From the NCBI RefSeq assembly GCF_013373865.1, contig NC_050468.1:25748774-25812773 (forward strand): 64,000 bases of DNA, given 5' to 3'. The stretch is from Monomorium pharaonis (Eukaryota > Arthropoda > Insecta > Hymenoptera > Formicidae). The position numbers and the translations under genes are program-made. Of this stretch, positions 1-12,394 are shown piece after piece (within the stretch, counting starts at the first letter, position 1; each line of letters opens with the position of its first letter). The notes beneath the pieces were generated by a model. The model saw only the letters and a program-made list of their open reading frames with translations, was not told where the DNA came from and searched no databases.

Positions 1-1
1 A

Positions 2-121
2 GTCGATGGAGTTCAAGTCGGAATCTTTTCTTTCGGTAATCCCTGCGCGCTTGGATACCCAGATGTTTACACTAGAGTGACCAGTTTTCTACCTTGGATT
101 ATTATAAATTTGAAAAAATAA
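2..121 (+). CDS. Chymotrypsin-like serine protease, 3' terminal exon only (gene X)
   Basis: This is the last part of a secreted S1-family serine protease gene whose other exons lie before the window. The frame opens with VDGVQVGIFSFGNPC and ends PWIIINLKK-stop. It holds the strand with Gly216 (SFGNPC), the Cys220 half of the 191-220 disulfide, and PDVYTR with Asp at position 226. This is close to the C-terminal region of fire-ant chymotrypsin as I know it. The catalytic Ser195 would lie just upstream, outside the window, so activity cannot be judged. A disrupted second copy of the same exon is at about 7460-7605. The family assignment is firm; substrate and tissue are unknown. Confidence 0.85.
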   Translation, partial: VDGVQVGIFSFGNPCALGYPDVYTRVTSFLPWIIINLKK

Positions 122-787
122 AAAATATAGTTTATTGTTTAGTATTTATATTATATAAAATGTTATTTTGTCTCATGTGATTTATAATTTAATTAATAAT
201 AGTATATAGTATATAAGGGGGAACAAATTATTTCTGCTAAATGTACGCCTTTTCTACCAGTAAAATAAATTAACGATGAAAATTAATAACATTTTTTAAT
301 ATAGAAATTAATGTTTTTGTTCGCTGTAATAATCGTTTAATTTTTACCCAACGTTAAATAATATTATATGTTATTTATGTTTTTGCAAAATTTATAAATT
401 TATTGTTATAAGTATTTGTTTAATAAATTTTACAAAAAAGATTTTTTTAATATAAATAAAAAGTTTAATAAAAAAAAAAGAAAATAAATTTTATTATTAA
501 TTTTATTTAAAGTATGGACTAAACCTAATGCATAGAGTTAAATATTTTTAGATTAATTTTAGGGTCACTTATATAATACTTTAAATTTTGTCTGGTAAAA
601 ATATCTCTAATTAAAATGATACTTATGCGGTCTTAAAATTGTTATCTAATCAAAATTATCTAATCTTAAAAATCTTATCTTTACATATAAATACATGTAT
701 TGAATATACATATATTAAGAACATATATATACTATATATATATTTATGAAGTAGCTTTTTTCGGTCAATAGTAACTAATCTTTCATA
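122..787. other. Intergenic, AT-rich
   Basis: This is AT-rich sequence between the partial gene X and the next protease gene. It is nearly collinear with 7606-9408 except for two insertions there. That shows the spacer was duplicated together with its flanking genes. I see no other gene here. A run of TATATA at about 731-741 lies some 50 nt before the next start codon and may serve as a TATA box. Confidence 0.6.
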
Positions 788-3700
788 ATGTACGCATTTT
801 TTGGTCTTTTGATTGCCTCTTTGGCAGCAATCAGTCATGGTAAGTGTTAATATAAAATAAAACAATTTTGGTCATTGAAATATTAATTAATGAGAAAAAC
901 AATTTATTTTTAATAAATTTAAATAAAAATAAATCTTAATTTTATTTATGATAATATAAATCATGATGTAATTAAATGACGTAAATGTTTATATAACTCT
1001 AAAAAAATTAAAATTTTATTTTTATTTATTTATATCGATTTTAAATGCATAATAATAATTTACAATTACAAATTTATCTATAATAACTAGGAATCTATAA
1101 CAACTAGGAAAAATCAAAGTATGTACAAATTTTAGAAAATTTTATATTAAGATAATATTAAACCCTTATTCAAAATTCGCTTATGAAGATGTTAAACTGT
1201 TTTTCATTATTATCTCTATCGTTTGTTAGACGTAAAACAGAAGTAGAAAGTCCGTAAAATCTGATAAATGCAAAAGTAATATGTAACATCCATTGTAGAA
1301 TTACTAAGTTTTAAAATTTAAAATAACTGTAACAGACATCACATATAAAAATGGTAATGTGCCTAATGGTAATATGCCTAAATGTTCTCTCAAATTTGCA
1401 ATTTTTATTAAACAATACGTATATACAAAATAATTTTATATATTTTAATTATTTTAAATAATTAACTTTTTATTTCTTAAATAAAGAAATATATGTATAT
1501 ATATATATATTTTTTTTAATATATCTGTTTTGTAAAAGACGGTAGTATAAATAAGGCTTAATTTTTTATCCCAAAATTGAAAAAAAAAATTACCATATAA
1601 TTATTAACAATTTTTGTATACATTTTGGAAAAAACTATCTGCCTGATAATAAAATTATATTATATAGAAAAAAAACGCAACATTTAATATAATATAATTA
1701 ACGTCAAACTTTAATTCAGTTTTTCTTTAAAATAGCGCGGTTTTCACTGACATTTTTTTTTATATGTTATAAAGCACAAGCGAGAAGCTTTTTTTTATAT
1801 AAATATAAAGTACAGTACTTAATGTACAATATATAATTAAAAAATTACGTTGCTTTTGGCATATGCTAGAGAAGCGAGAAATTAAGCTTTATTGATACTT
1901 TTCATAAAATAAATTTTTTAAATAAGAAAAAATAAATACTAAAAAAAAAGAATTATTATCAGTTGATCTTAAACAGTAAAAAAAAATTTTTTTTTAAACT
2001 ACAATTCCTTGATCACCTGAATGTTTTATATTACTTTTACGATATTGAATTTTAATTTTAATATCGAGTTTTTTTAAATTTGTAAAATACATACCGAGAT
2101 CTATCCTTTTAAGTACAAAACAATTTTACGACGTGCGTTTACTTGAAGTAAAATACTATCGTATCTCTTGATACATATTCTGCATAAAACGTCGGATTGA
2201 AAAGAATTAAAAAATATTGACATTTTGTCAAAAATCAATTCAGAAGAATTTAGAAGATATTTAAAAAATATTCAGAAGCTATTCAATTATTTTCTGAATA
2301 TCTTTTTAATTCTTCGCATTCAATTGCAATAAGAAGCATTTAGATATGTGCAAATCTCCGTGTTAAAAAAGAGTCACTTTTTCTGCTAATTGTCATCGGA
2401 TTCAAAGGCATACAAGATTTCAAGATTATATTTTCAATATTGCACTAAAATAAAAAGTATTGGCCACAATCTAATCCGAGATTTTTGCAAAGCAAAAATT
2501 TAATATACATACACAAACCTTAGCAATTTTTACGTTTAGAAGCCCTCATGCACATACAGAGACACACAGAATCAATTAGCACACGGAATTTGATAATAAC
2601 AAACTGTATACCAAATGATACACCTTCAACTTCCATAGAATGAGTGTGGTCGGCTATCAAAGATGCTATATACTGTAAAAAATTTTTATAAAATTACAAC
2701 TTATAGTGGACAATTTTAAGACCGATTATAATTTATAATAGCCCTACTTTAGAATCTAAGGAGGCTTCTCGGTGGCCTCTCCAAAAATTCTATAGAGGAT
2801 ACACGGAGATTTACAAGAAAACTGTACGAAGTATTTATTAAGGGTATTTCGAGGTTTTATCCAGCTAGCAACATCAAATCTGCGAATTGTGGCGAGGGTG
2901 AACGGAGAGTTTCCAGACTCCGCGTAAACTCCGTAGATGTTAAATGGGTAAAAACTACCATGTAACTGAGTGGACGGAGGTTCGGCAACATGCAAATGCT
3001 TATTATATGACTCTCCGTTTATTCTCCGTAACTCTCGAGAAGAGTGCAACGTCAAGTATTACGGAAGATCTATATTTCGACTCGAGTAGTGCCTATGAAA
3101 GTTATCATACGCGTGTCGCAAGACAACACTCGTGTGCGTGCTAAAATGTGGCTGAAATGATCAAACGTGTCAAAGAAGTCGTGCTGAAAAGTTTTTCGTC
3201 ACAATTTACATTATCTATTAGAGGACAAAAACTGTTCAAAAATGTTAAAGTGCTGAAATCCGTAATTTTACTTTCAGAAAGGTGACACGAAATTACTTTC
3301 GACTCATATGCAACAAAAACAATATTTAATTTTCTATGACAGTTTTTTTATGAAGAAACATTATTATATTGTTTTAACTTACAAATTTGGGGGAAAGAAA
3401 TATTATGTAATTTTTACTTGCAAATTCTCAAATATAACTGTATAAGTAAAATCTCAAAAAAAATATTAAAGTAAAACTTTCCAGTAATAATAATCTATTA
3501 AAAATTTTATCTTTAAAAATTTTTTAGCTGGAACTCCTCAAATCGTCGGTGGGACTGATGCTGTAGTCGGAGAACATCCTTATATGGCATCTTTAAGAAA
3601 GCAAAACAAGCATTTCTGTGGCGGATCTATTATCTCTAAGCGTTACATTCTCACCGCGGCTCACTGTCTTATGCTGTATGACTTTTGCGCCTAATATAAG

Positions 3701-5048
3701 ATTTTTTAATTCTTTGCTACTTCTTTCTTTAATATTTGGCTCCTCGATGTTTGATCAGTTCGATTTTTTAATATTGCAATTTTCCAATTTTCTTCAGTAA
3801 ACATAAATATTTAAATTTATTATTTCCTCACTACGATTTTTTTTTAATTTTTAATAATTATTAATTTATTGAATTTAATTAAAGTAATAATCCAATATTA
3901 ATTTATATAATAAATATATAATTTTTGCGTAACATAGGATTAACGATCCCAGTGATCTGAAAGACATAACAGTTCATGCGGGCACAAATCTTTTAAGTGA
4001 ATCTGGTAATGTTTATGAGACTGACGAAGCCATTCTCCATCCCGATTTTGATTTGTCTTTAATTCACAACGATATTGGATTGCTCCACTTAAAAACAGAC
4101 ATAGAATATAATAAATTAGTGCAACCAATCTCTATCGCAAAGACGAATTCCGTCCTGGTTGGCGATCCTTGCTTCTTAACAGGATGGGGAAAACTCGAGG
4201 TAAAAGAAATAATATATTAAATAAGAACTATCTCAATAAATAATATACACAAATTGTTCCTTAACATTTACGTAAGTATTACGTTGCTTTCAGTCAAATT
4301 ATTACGTGACCTAAATGTTAAATATAAATATAAGCAAAATAAAAAAAAATTGATGTTAATTTTTTTAGATTTTATTGAGATGTAGATCTTCACTTTTTTA
4401 CGTCTAACTTGTATTTTTTATTTATGTTTACAGTTCTCAGGCAAAGTACCTAATAAGCTACAAAAAATTGATCAAAAGATTTATTCGCAATTACTATGTA
4501 AAGTTGCATTCGAGAATGTAAAAGATAGTCATATTTGCGCATTTGCAAAATATGGCCAAGGAGCCTGTCATGTGAGTATATATATAAACAACGATCTTAA
4601 CTTAAAATGTATTACTTAACTTATTAATCTTAATTTAATAAACATGTATATATATTAAAAAATATTGTGCAAATTTTTTAAAAAAATTAAATAAATTAAT
4701 AATAATTTATTTAACTTCTTTTACTTCTCATACCTTTTAAAAACCAATTAAATCTTATCTTATGTAAATTCTCATATGTGTGTGTTTTTTTATTATAAAT
4801 TTCATATTTTAAAAATATTATTAAATTAAAAATTATATTTCTTATAAATTTAACGTTGCACTGTTAACAAATATATTTAATGTAATAAAAAAATTTTTTA
4901 GGGTGATTCCGGTAGTCCACTTGTTTCTAATGGCGTTCAAATCGGCATTACCTCGTTTATTCAACCATGCGCTGTAGGATATCCGGATGTATACACCAGG
5001 ACGTACTCTTTTATAGACTGGATCACTCAACACACCAATACTGAATAA
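788..5048 (+). CDS. Secreted chymotrypsin-like serine protease, complete, 5 exons (gene 2)
   Basis: Exons are 788-839, 3528-3675, 3938-4199, 4434-4571 and 4902-5048, coding 248 residues with GT/AG junctions and phases 1,2,0,0. Exon 1 is a signal peptide (MYAFFGLLIASLAAIS). A very short propeptide then leads to the mature N-terminus IVGG. The catalytic triad is present: His57 in TAAHC, Asp102 in NDIGLL and Ser195 in GDSGSP. The S1 pocket has Gly189 (GACHGDSG), Ile at 216 (SFIQPC) and Asp226 (YPDVYTR). Bulky Ile216 would narrow the pocket, as Val216 does in elastases, so large aromatic P1 residues may be excluded (inference). The residue before IVGG is Gln, not Arg or Lys. There are seven cysteines, so one (in DPCF) is probably unpaired. 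The paralogue at 9409-13027 is a recent duplicate. Intron 1 is long (2.7 kb). A probable AATAAA signal overlaps the stop codon. Confidence 0.9.
2756..3150. repeat. GC-richer block in intron 1, shared with the duplicate gene
   Basis: This part of intron 1 of the 788-5048 gene is less AT-rich than its surroundings. It is closely matched at about 10494-10890 in the same intron of the paralogue. On the minus strand it is open for about 99 codons (105 in the other copy), starting MTLHSSRELRRIN in both. I recognise no domain. The differences between copies are mostly amino-acid changing, and shared ancestry by duplication explains the similarity. I read it as an old transposon fragment or unexplained intronic sequence, not a demonstrated gene. 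Confidence 0.4.
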
Positions 5049-5885
5049 TAAAATATTATCTATTATTTTATTTAAAATTAAATATCACCGGTTTTTTCTT
5101 TTCAACTTATAATTGATAGTAATAATATAATTATTTATTTTAAAACTGTATCATCTCTCTAAAAATATAGTATGTTCCGATAAAAAATAAAATGTAAACG
5201 TGAGAAAGAAATAAAATCTAATATGCGCTTAAATAAAAACACGTTTTAACTAATTTTAAATTATTAAGTAATAAAAAAGGTGCATGTCCTTTACTTATTA
5301 TATTAAATTATTAAAATTAAATTATCTATTTTAAGATAAAGATGTTTTAATGTAATTTCTAACAAATAGTGCTTAATATATTTCTTTGTTTTCTAAATGC
5401 TTACTACAAAATAATTTATTTTATATATCTACTATTTACTTAATATAAATTAATTTAATAAATAATAAATTGCATTCAACTCGAAATAATACAATCTGTA
5501 CAAATCGGATATTTTAACAAATATTAGAATTATATTTCGTGCAAAACATATTGCAATTATATTTCTTTCTTTTAAAAATATTCTTGTTTACATTATCATA
5601 AAAATTGCAGTTAAAGATAGTCTTATCTAATTTTTTATAGTGACAGATAAAATGATGTTGTTTTACGAAGAAGTAATAATCATGAATTATAAGTTTTTTC
5701 GAAAAAGATTGATAAGACAATCATTTCAATTACGTTCAAGAAATTGAAAAGAACCTTATATACGTATATAAAGACATATAAGATTAATATAATTGCAAAT
5801 ATGTATTAGCAATTAGAAATGTATATAAAATTATTTTTAAAAAGGATATTAAAAGTGTTCTGTAGATTCGGTGGTGTCGTATATT

Positions 5886-5960
<75 letters not shown>

Positions 5961-6030
5961 GGTGGTTTCGCATATAAATCCTTTGAGTGTAGGTCTATGT
6001 TAATAAGTAAAATGCAATGTTTATAATATT
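5049..6030. other. Intergenic, end of duplicated unit A
   Basis: Positions 5049 to about 5857 are AT-rich and collinear with about 13028-13850 downstream of the paralogue. The match stops abruptly near 5857. The rest (5858-6030) holds a CA microsatellite flanked by two similar short sequences (GGTGGTGTCGTATAT and GGTGGTTTCGCATAT), then the start of the LTR-like element. No gene is seen. Confidence 0.6.
5888..5959. repeat. (CA)n microsatellite
   Basis: About 72 bp of uninterrupted CA dinucleotide, directly readable. It sits at the junction between the duplicated unit and the retroelement-like sequence. Confidence 0.97.
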
Positions 6031-7064
6031 GTTACGTCACGATTAAAGCAATGATGCGTTGTGCCGCGAACTGCGTTGCCACGGTAACCGAGCGCTGACG
6101 GATCGTGCTGCGAGCGTGCGGCCCGCTCTGGCGGCGCGCATGCGTTAATTAAACACACCGATTATTAACAGATTGCATTAGATATTGTAAAAATTCCAAA
6201 AGGGGAGTGATCCTTCTCCTAGCCGGTTTCCCTCTGAGGCGCATCGGCTCCGGATTATTGGTAGTAATCGCGTAAATTAATTAATTAGTTTGATTCATTA
6301 ATTGCTTCTTGGAGAGGAGAAGCGTACGCTCTCTCTGGCGCCGGTGCATTCGCACTCGTGCAGGACCATTTGGGATAAAGCAGCAAGGGCCGAACACCCT
6401 TATTTAATTAGTAAACGGCGTAAATGAATTTCGAACACGAGGAGGAGCACGCTGTACCTCCGTGGTACCGGAATCTCCTATCCTCAACTCCATTGAGAAA
6501 AATTCAATTAAGGAATGCGGACGATTAACAGAAGTGGGCGATAGTTGCGCGCCCCGCGAATAAAGAATATGAATACGAGGGCAAAATTTCATCTAGCGAC
6601 CATAAGATCAAACACGATAATTAATTAATTATCGAATTAGATGACAGGCGTTAGATGATTTATTGCTTCTCTTTCCGTGTTCTTCACCCCCGAACGCCTT
6701 CACTTGCGGGTATATAAGCCGCGATTTTCGGACAAAATTCGAGATTTTGTCTCCTTCTCTCGCGCCGAAAGGCTGTAAAAGTCACTTTTCGCAACATTGA
6801 ACTTAGAATATTTTCGCGAATCGGAACTTAGAATTATTTCAATTTTCACGATTTGGAACGCGAGCGAAAAAATATTTACAGAGAGAGAAGGCTACAGCCT
6901 TGTTACAGGATTTAGCGAGAGCGAAGATAGAGTTCAGTTGGAGTCAAGCTAAGACACAGAGCCGACGCAAAACATTGACATTAGAACGCGAATAAAGACA
7001 TTATCCGAAACTCAACTTCGATTTCATATATGTATATACATTTCTTTCGTTCGCCGACATAACA
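6031..7064 (+). mobile_element. Probable solo LTR of a retrotransposon
   Basis: This block is distinctly GC-richer than its surroundings. It begins TGTTACGTC and ends GACATAACA, an imperfect inverted terminal pair of the TG...CA type. Inside are a TATATAA box at 6711-6717 and an AATAAA signal at 6991-6996, in the order expected for U3, R and U5 of an LTR read on the plus strand. No internal coding region and no second LTR are present in the window. I could not find a matching 4-6 bp target duplication, so the ends or the single-insertion reading may be wrong. It lies immediately upstream of the remains of a protease gene that lacks exons 1-3. Confidence 0.55.
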
Positions 7065-7112
7065 GATTCTACTACTCCGTTTCACGGCACTCACACACGC
7101 GCTATTCACTAA

Positions 7113-7605
7113 AAAAGTATTCCAAATAACTTACTTGAAATTGAGCTGTTAGTTTACCCGCAAGAAAACTGCGCGAGAGCATGGACGGATGTCAATGTGA
7201 TAGATAGTCATATCTGTACTTTAACTAAAAAAGAAGGAACATGCTACGTAAGCCATCAATTATTAATATTATAAAAAACATATATTTTATACAAAGCTAA
7301 AAAAATATTAACAATATAGAAAAATGAAAGAGTTGATCTAATTATTAATCAATTAAATTTTTATCTTAAAATAATTATAACAATAATTTGCTTTAAATAA
7401 TTCATTAATTATTGTACATAATATTAATATTTTATTATTGATTGTATTTTTATTCTAGAGTGATTTTGGTGGACCTTTAGTAGACGATGGCCGGAGTTCA
7501 AATGGGAATCTTTTCTTTCGGTAATCCCTGCGCGCTTGGATACTCAGATGTTTACACTAGAGTGACCAGTTTTCTATCTTGGATGATTATAAATTTGAAA
7601 AATAA
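7113..7605 (+). pseudogene. Broken chymotrypsin-like protease gene (copy of gene X)
   Basis: Only the last two exons of the five-exon pattern remain. Exon 4 (about 7113-7247) encodes a segment with LLEIELLVYPQENC and VIDSHICTLTK before a GTAAGC donor. Exon 5 (about 7459-7605) is the copy of the partial exon at 2-121. Exon 5 carries Gly193 to Ser and Ser195 to Phe (SDFGG where GDSGG is expected). It also has a 4-nt CCGG insertion after GTAGACGATGG that shifts the frame, and the original stop is lost. Exons 1-3 are missing; an LTR-like block ends about 50 bp upstream. The spacer that follows matches that after gene X, so this is the gene X copy of duplicated unit B. Confidence 0.85.
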
Positions 7606-7683
7606 AAAATATAGTTTATTGTTTAGTATTTATATTATATAAAATGCTATTTTGTCTTAAGTGATTTATAATTTAATTAATAA

Positions 7684-8670
7684 CTAGCTATGCCCTGCCA
7701 CGCGTTGCTGTGGCTCTCTATTCTTATGCTACGTTTTTTTCAAATTTTCTTTGCTTTCGTTGTTTAACTTTCAAGAGCCTTGCTTTACTGTTGCTCTTTT
7801 TATTTTATTTTTGAATAAGCATTTACCTATCTTTAATAAATCTAATATTCATTTATTCACGTACTTTTAACTTTTTTTTCTAAAAGCTGCCATGGATTTA
7901 GAAATCCATTCAAAAGATTGTTTTAAATAAGTTCCTTTTTTTCAATAAAATAACAGCCATCTTTATTTTTCTTATTACCTTAATTTAAATACAATAGAAA
8001 CATTCTTCGCCTCTCTCGGTCTCTCCCGTCTCTCCCCGTCTCTCCTGGTCTCTCCCCGTCTCTTCCCGTCTCTCCCCGTCTCTCCCAATCTCTCCCCGTC
8101 TCTCCCCGTCTCTCCCCGTCTCTCCCGGTCTTTCCCCGTCTCTCCCGGTCTCTCCCCGTCACTCCCCGTCTCAATATGTCAAAATTTCAATAATATTAAT
8201 GAAAAACTATTTTTTACACTTAAATTATGGTCATCATTTTTGAAACACCGGTATATCCAAATCAAATCCCATAAGAACACTTCCGTTTTCGAATGCAACA
8301 TTGTGTCAAAATTTCAAATCCTGCCATTGATTCTAAATTGTCATATACACGCTAAAAGAAACATTCTCAGATTAAAGGCCTGCATTTATGAAATGACCAG
8401 TAATAAATCTAATATTTATTTATTTACGTACATCTAACTAAATTCAATACAACGTTATATCAAAATTACAAAAAAATATCATTAAAAAAATATTGTTTAA
8501 AATTAAATTATGGCCATTATTTTTTAAACACACGGTTTTTCCAAAATCAGACCCCATAAGAACACTCCCGGTTACGAATGCAACGTTGTGTCAAAATTTC
8601 AAAGCAATCGGTGAAAAACTTACGGAGATCTTAGATGAGGAACAAACATTTACATTTTTATTTATATAGA
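7684..8670. mobile_element. Interspersed element inserted in unit B spacer (about 990 bp)
   Basis: It is absent from the otherwise collinear spacer of unit A (between AATTAATAA and AGTATATAG), so it is an insertion. It starts CTAGCTATGCCCTGCCACGC and ends in an A/T-rich tail (ATTTATATAGAT). It contains an internal direct repeat: two copies of about 100 bp at about 8222-8326 and 8507-8612, each with CCCATAAGAACACT and TGTCAAAATTTCAAA. It also contains a 10-bp tandem repeat. No coding capacity is seen. The ends resemble widespread short insect interspersed repeats, but I do not assign a class. Confidence 0.65.
8011..8172. repeat. 10-bp tandem repeat (TCTCTCCCCG)n
   Basis: About 16 units of TCTCTCCCCG/TCTCTCCCGG lie inside the interspersed element. 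The minus-strand open frame over it (ERRGETGRDGE repeats) follows from the unit being a GA-rich 10-mer and is not a gene. Confidence 0.9.
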
Positions 8671-8995
8671 TAGTATATAGTATAAGGGAGAGCAAATTAT
8701 TTTTGCGAAATGTACGCTTTTTCTACCAGTAAAATAAATTATCGATAAAAATTAATAACTTTTTTTAATATAAAAATTCATGTCTTTGTTCGCTGTAATA
8801 ATCGCTTAAATTTTATCCAACGTTAAATAATATTATATGTTTTTGCAAAATTTATAAATCTATTGTTATAAATATTTGTTTAATAAATTTAGCAAAAAAG
8901 ATTTTTTTAATATAAATAAAAAGTTTAATAAAAAAAAGAGAGGAAATAAATTTTATTATTAATTTTATTTAAAGTATGGACTAAACCTAATGCAT

Positions 8996-9152
8996 AGGAC
9001 GGAATTCATAGACCGATCGTAAGTTCAAGAATTGTCTTAAGTCTAGCTTCGAGCCGACTTGAGACTTACTTAACCAATGAAATAACAGCATTAACGTCTC
9101 AAGATCGTGCTCAAATTGGGTCTTGAATAAGATTCGACTATGAATACCGGCC
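8996..9152. mobile_element. MITE-like inverted-repeat element
   Basis: About 156 bp with terminal inverted repeats (left GGACGGAATTCATAG, right CTATGAATACCGGCC). It is inserted into the unit B spacer at a site that is empty in unit A (near position 532). CAT occurs on both sides and once at the empty site, consistent with a 3-bp target duplication. Confidence 0.75.
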
Positions 9153-9408
9153 ATGGAGTTAAATATTTTCAGATTAATTTCAGAATTACTTGTTTTATAC
9201 TTTAAAAATTTTGTCTGATAACAATATTTCTAATTAAAATGATACTTATGCGGTCTTAAAAGTGTTATCTAATCAAAATTATCTAATCTTAGAAATGTTA
9301 TCTTTACAAATAAATACATGTATCAAATATATGTTAAGAACATATGTATATACTATATATATATTTATGAAGTAGATTTTTTCGGTCAATAGTAACTAAT
9401 CTTTCATA

Positions 9409-12358
9409 ATGTACGCATTTTTTGGTCTTTTGATTGCCTCTTTGGCAGCAATTAGTCATGGTAAGTGTTAATATAAAATAAAACAATTTTGGTCATTGAA
9501 ATATTAATTAATGAGAAAAACAATTTATTTTTAGTAAATTTAGATAAAAATAAATCTTAATTTTATTTATAATAATATAAACCATAACGTAATTAATTGA
9601 CGTAAATGTTTATATAACTCTAAAAATTGAAATTTTATGTTTCTTTATTTATATCGACTTTAAATGCATAGTAATAATTTACAATTACAAATTTATTTAT
9701 AATTATTAGGAAAAATCCAAGTATGTATAAATTTAAAAAAATTTTATATTAAGATAATATTAAACCCTTATTCAAAATGCGCTTATGAAGATGTTAAAGT
9801 GTTTTTCATATTATATCTCTATCGTTTATTAGACGTAAAACAGAAGTAGAAGGTAGTTTTAAGTACAAAACGATTTTATGACGTGCGTTTACTTGAAGTA
9901 AAATACTATCGTATTTCTTGATACATATTTGCATAAAACGTCGGATTAAAAAGAATTAAGAAATATTGACATTTTGTCAAAAAGCAGAATTCAGAAGAAT
10001 TCAGAAGATATTTAAAAAATATTCAGAAGATATTCAATTAAATATTTTCTGAATATCTTTAAAATTCTTTGCATTCAATTGCAATAATAGAAGTAGTATT
10101 CAAATAAATGCGAATCTTCGTATTAAAAAAGAGTCACTTCTTCTGCTAATTATTATCGGATTCAAAGGCATACAAGATTTCATGGTTCTATTCTTAATAT
10201 CGCACTAAAAAGTATTGGCCACGATCCAATCCGAGATTTTTGCAAAGCAAAATTTTAATGTACGCAAACCTTAGCAATTTTTATGTTCAGAGGCCCTCAT
10301 GCACATACAGAGACACACGGAATCAATTAGCACACGGAATTTGATAATAACAAACAGTATACTAAATGATACACCTTCAGCTTCCATAGAATGAGTGTAG
10401 TCGGCTATCAAAGATGCTATATACTGTATAAAAATTTTATAAAATTACAACTATTATAGTGGACAATTTAAGACCTATTATAATAGCCCTACTTTAGGGT
10501 CTAAAAAGGCTTCTCGGTGACCTCTCCGAAAATTCTATAGAGGATACACGGAGGTTTACGGGAAGAGTGTACGAAGTATCTATTAAGGGTCTAGGGAGAG
10601 TATTTCGAGGTTTTATCCAACCAGCGACGTCAAATCTGCGAATTGTGGCGAGGGTGAACGGAGAGTTTCCAGACTCCGCGTAACCTCCGTAGACGTTAAA
10701 TGGGTAAAAACTGCCATGTAACTGAGTGAACGGAGGTTCGGCAACATGCAAATGCTTATTATATGACCCTCTGTTTATTCTCCGTAACTCTCGAGAAGAG
10801 TGCAACGTCAAGCATTACAAAGGATCTATATTGCGTCTTGGGTAGTGTCTACGAAAGTTATCATACGCGTGTCGCAAGACAACACTCGTGTGCATGCTAA
10901 AATGTGGCTGAAATGATCAAACGTGTTAAAGAAGTCGTGCTGAAAAGTTTTTCGTCACAATTTACATTATCTATTGGAGGACAAGAACTGTTCAAAAATG
11001 TTAAAGTGCTGAAATCCGTAACTTTACTCTCCGAAAAATGACACGAAAGGGATCACTTTCGACGAATATGTAACAAAAACAATATTTAATTTTCTATGAC
11101 TTTTTTTTTAAAGAAGAAATATTATTACATTGTATTTTAACTTACAAATTTTTGGAGTAGAAATATCATTATGTAATTTTTACTTGCAAATTCTCGACAA
11201 TAACTGTATAAATAAAATCTTAAGAAAAATATTAAAATAAAACTTTGCAGTAAAAATAATCTATTAAAAATTTTATCTTTAAAAATTTTTTAGCTGGAAA
11301 TCCTCAAATCGTCGGTGGGACTGATGCTATAGTCGGAGAACATCCTTATATGGTATCTTTAAGAAATCAAAACAAGCATTTTTGCGGCGGATCTATTATC
11401 TCTAAGCGTTACATTCTCACCGTGGCTCACTGTCTTATGCTGTATGTATGACTTTTGCGCCTAATATAAGATTTTTTAATTCTTTGCTACTTCTTTCTTT
11501 AATATTTGGCTCGTCGATGTTTGATCAGTTCGATTTTTTAATATTGCAATTTTTCAATTTTCTTCAGTAAACATAAATATTTAAATTTATTATTTTCTCA
11601 CTACGATCACTTTTTTTAATTTTTAATAATTATTAATTTATTGAATTTAATTAAAGTAATAATCCAATATTAATTTTTATAATAAATATATAATTTTTGC
11701 GTAACATAGGATTAACGATCCCAGTGATCTGAAAGACATAACAGTTCATGCGGGCACAAATCTTTTGAGTGAATCCGGTAATGTTTATCAGATTGACGAA
11801 GCCATTCTCCATCCTAATTTTAATTTGTCTTTACTTGCCAACGATATTGGATTGCTCCACTTAAAAACTGACATAGAATATAATAAATTAGTGCAACCAA
11901 TCTCTATCGCAAAGACAAATTCCGTCCTGGTTGGCGATCCTTGCTTCTTAACAGGATGGGGAACACTCGAGGTAAAAGAAATGGTATATTAAATAAGCAC
12001 TATCTCAATAAATAATACACACAAATTGTTCCTTAACATTTACGTAAGTATTACGTTGCTTTCAGCCAAATTATTACGTGACCTAAATGTTAAATGTAAA
12101 TATAAGCTAAAATAAAAAAAAATTGATGTTAATTTTTTTTAGATATTATTGAGATGTGAATCTTCACTTTTTTACGTCTAACTTGTATTTTTTATTTATC
12201 TTTACAGTTCTTAGGCAAAGTACCTGATAAGCTACAAAAAGTTGATCTAAAAGTTTATTCGCAATTACAATGTAAAGTTGCATTCGAGAATATAGTCATA
12301 TTAAAAGACAGTCATATTTGCGCATTTGCAAAATATGGCCAAGGAGCCTGTCATGTGA

Positions 12359-12394
<36 letters not shown>

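Larger units (their letters stand above)
7606..9408. other. Intergenic spacer of duplicated unit B, enlarged by insertions
   Basis: This is the counterpart of 122-787 and is about three times longer because of insertions at about 7684-8670 and 8996-9152. Outside the insertions the sequence follows the unit A spacer closely, including the stretch just before the start codon. I see no gene. Confidence 0.7.

Noticed and set aside
5888..5959. Tandem repeats as a CRISPR array
   Set aside because: All arrays here are microsatellites or a satellite; no repeat-spacer pattern exists and the genome is animal.
7980..8174. Minus-strand open frame with Arg/Gly/Glu repeats
   Set aside because: It is simply the 10-bp TCTCTCCCCG tandem repeat read in one frame; no start context or homologue.
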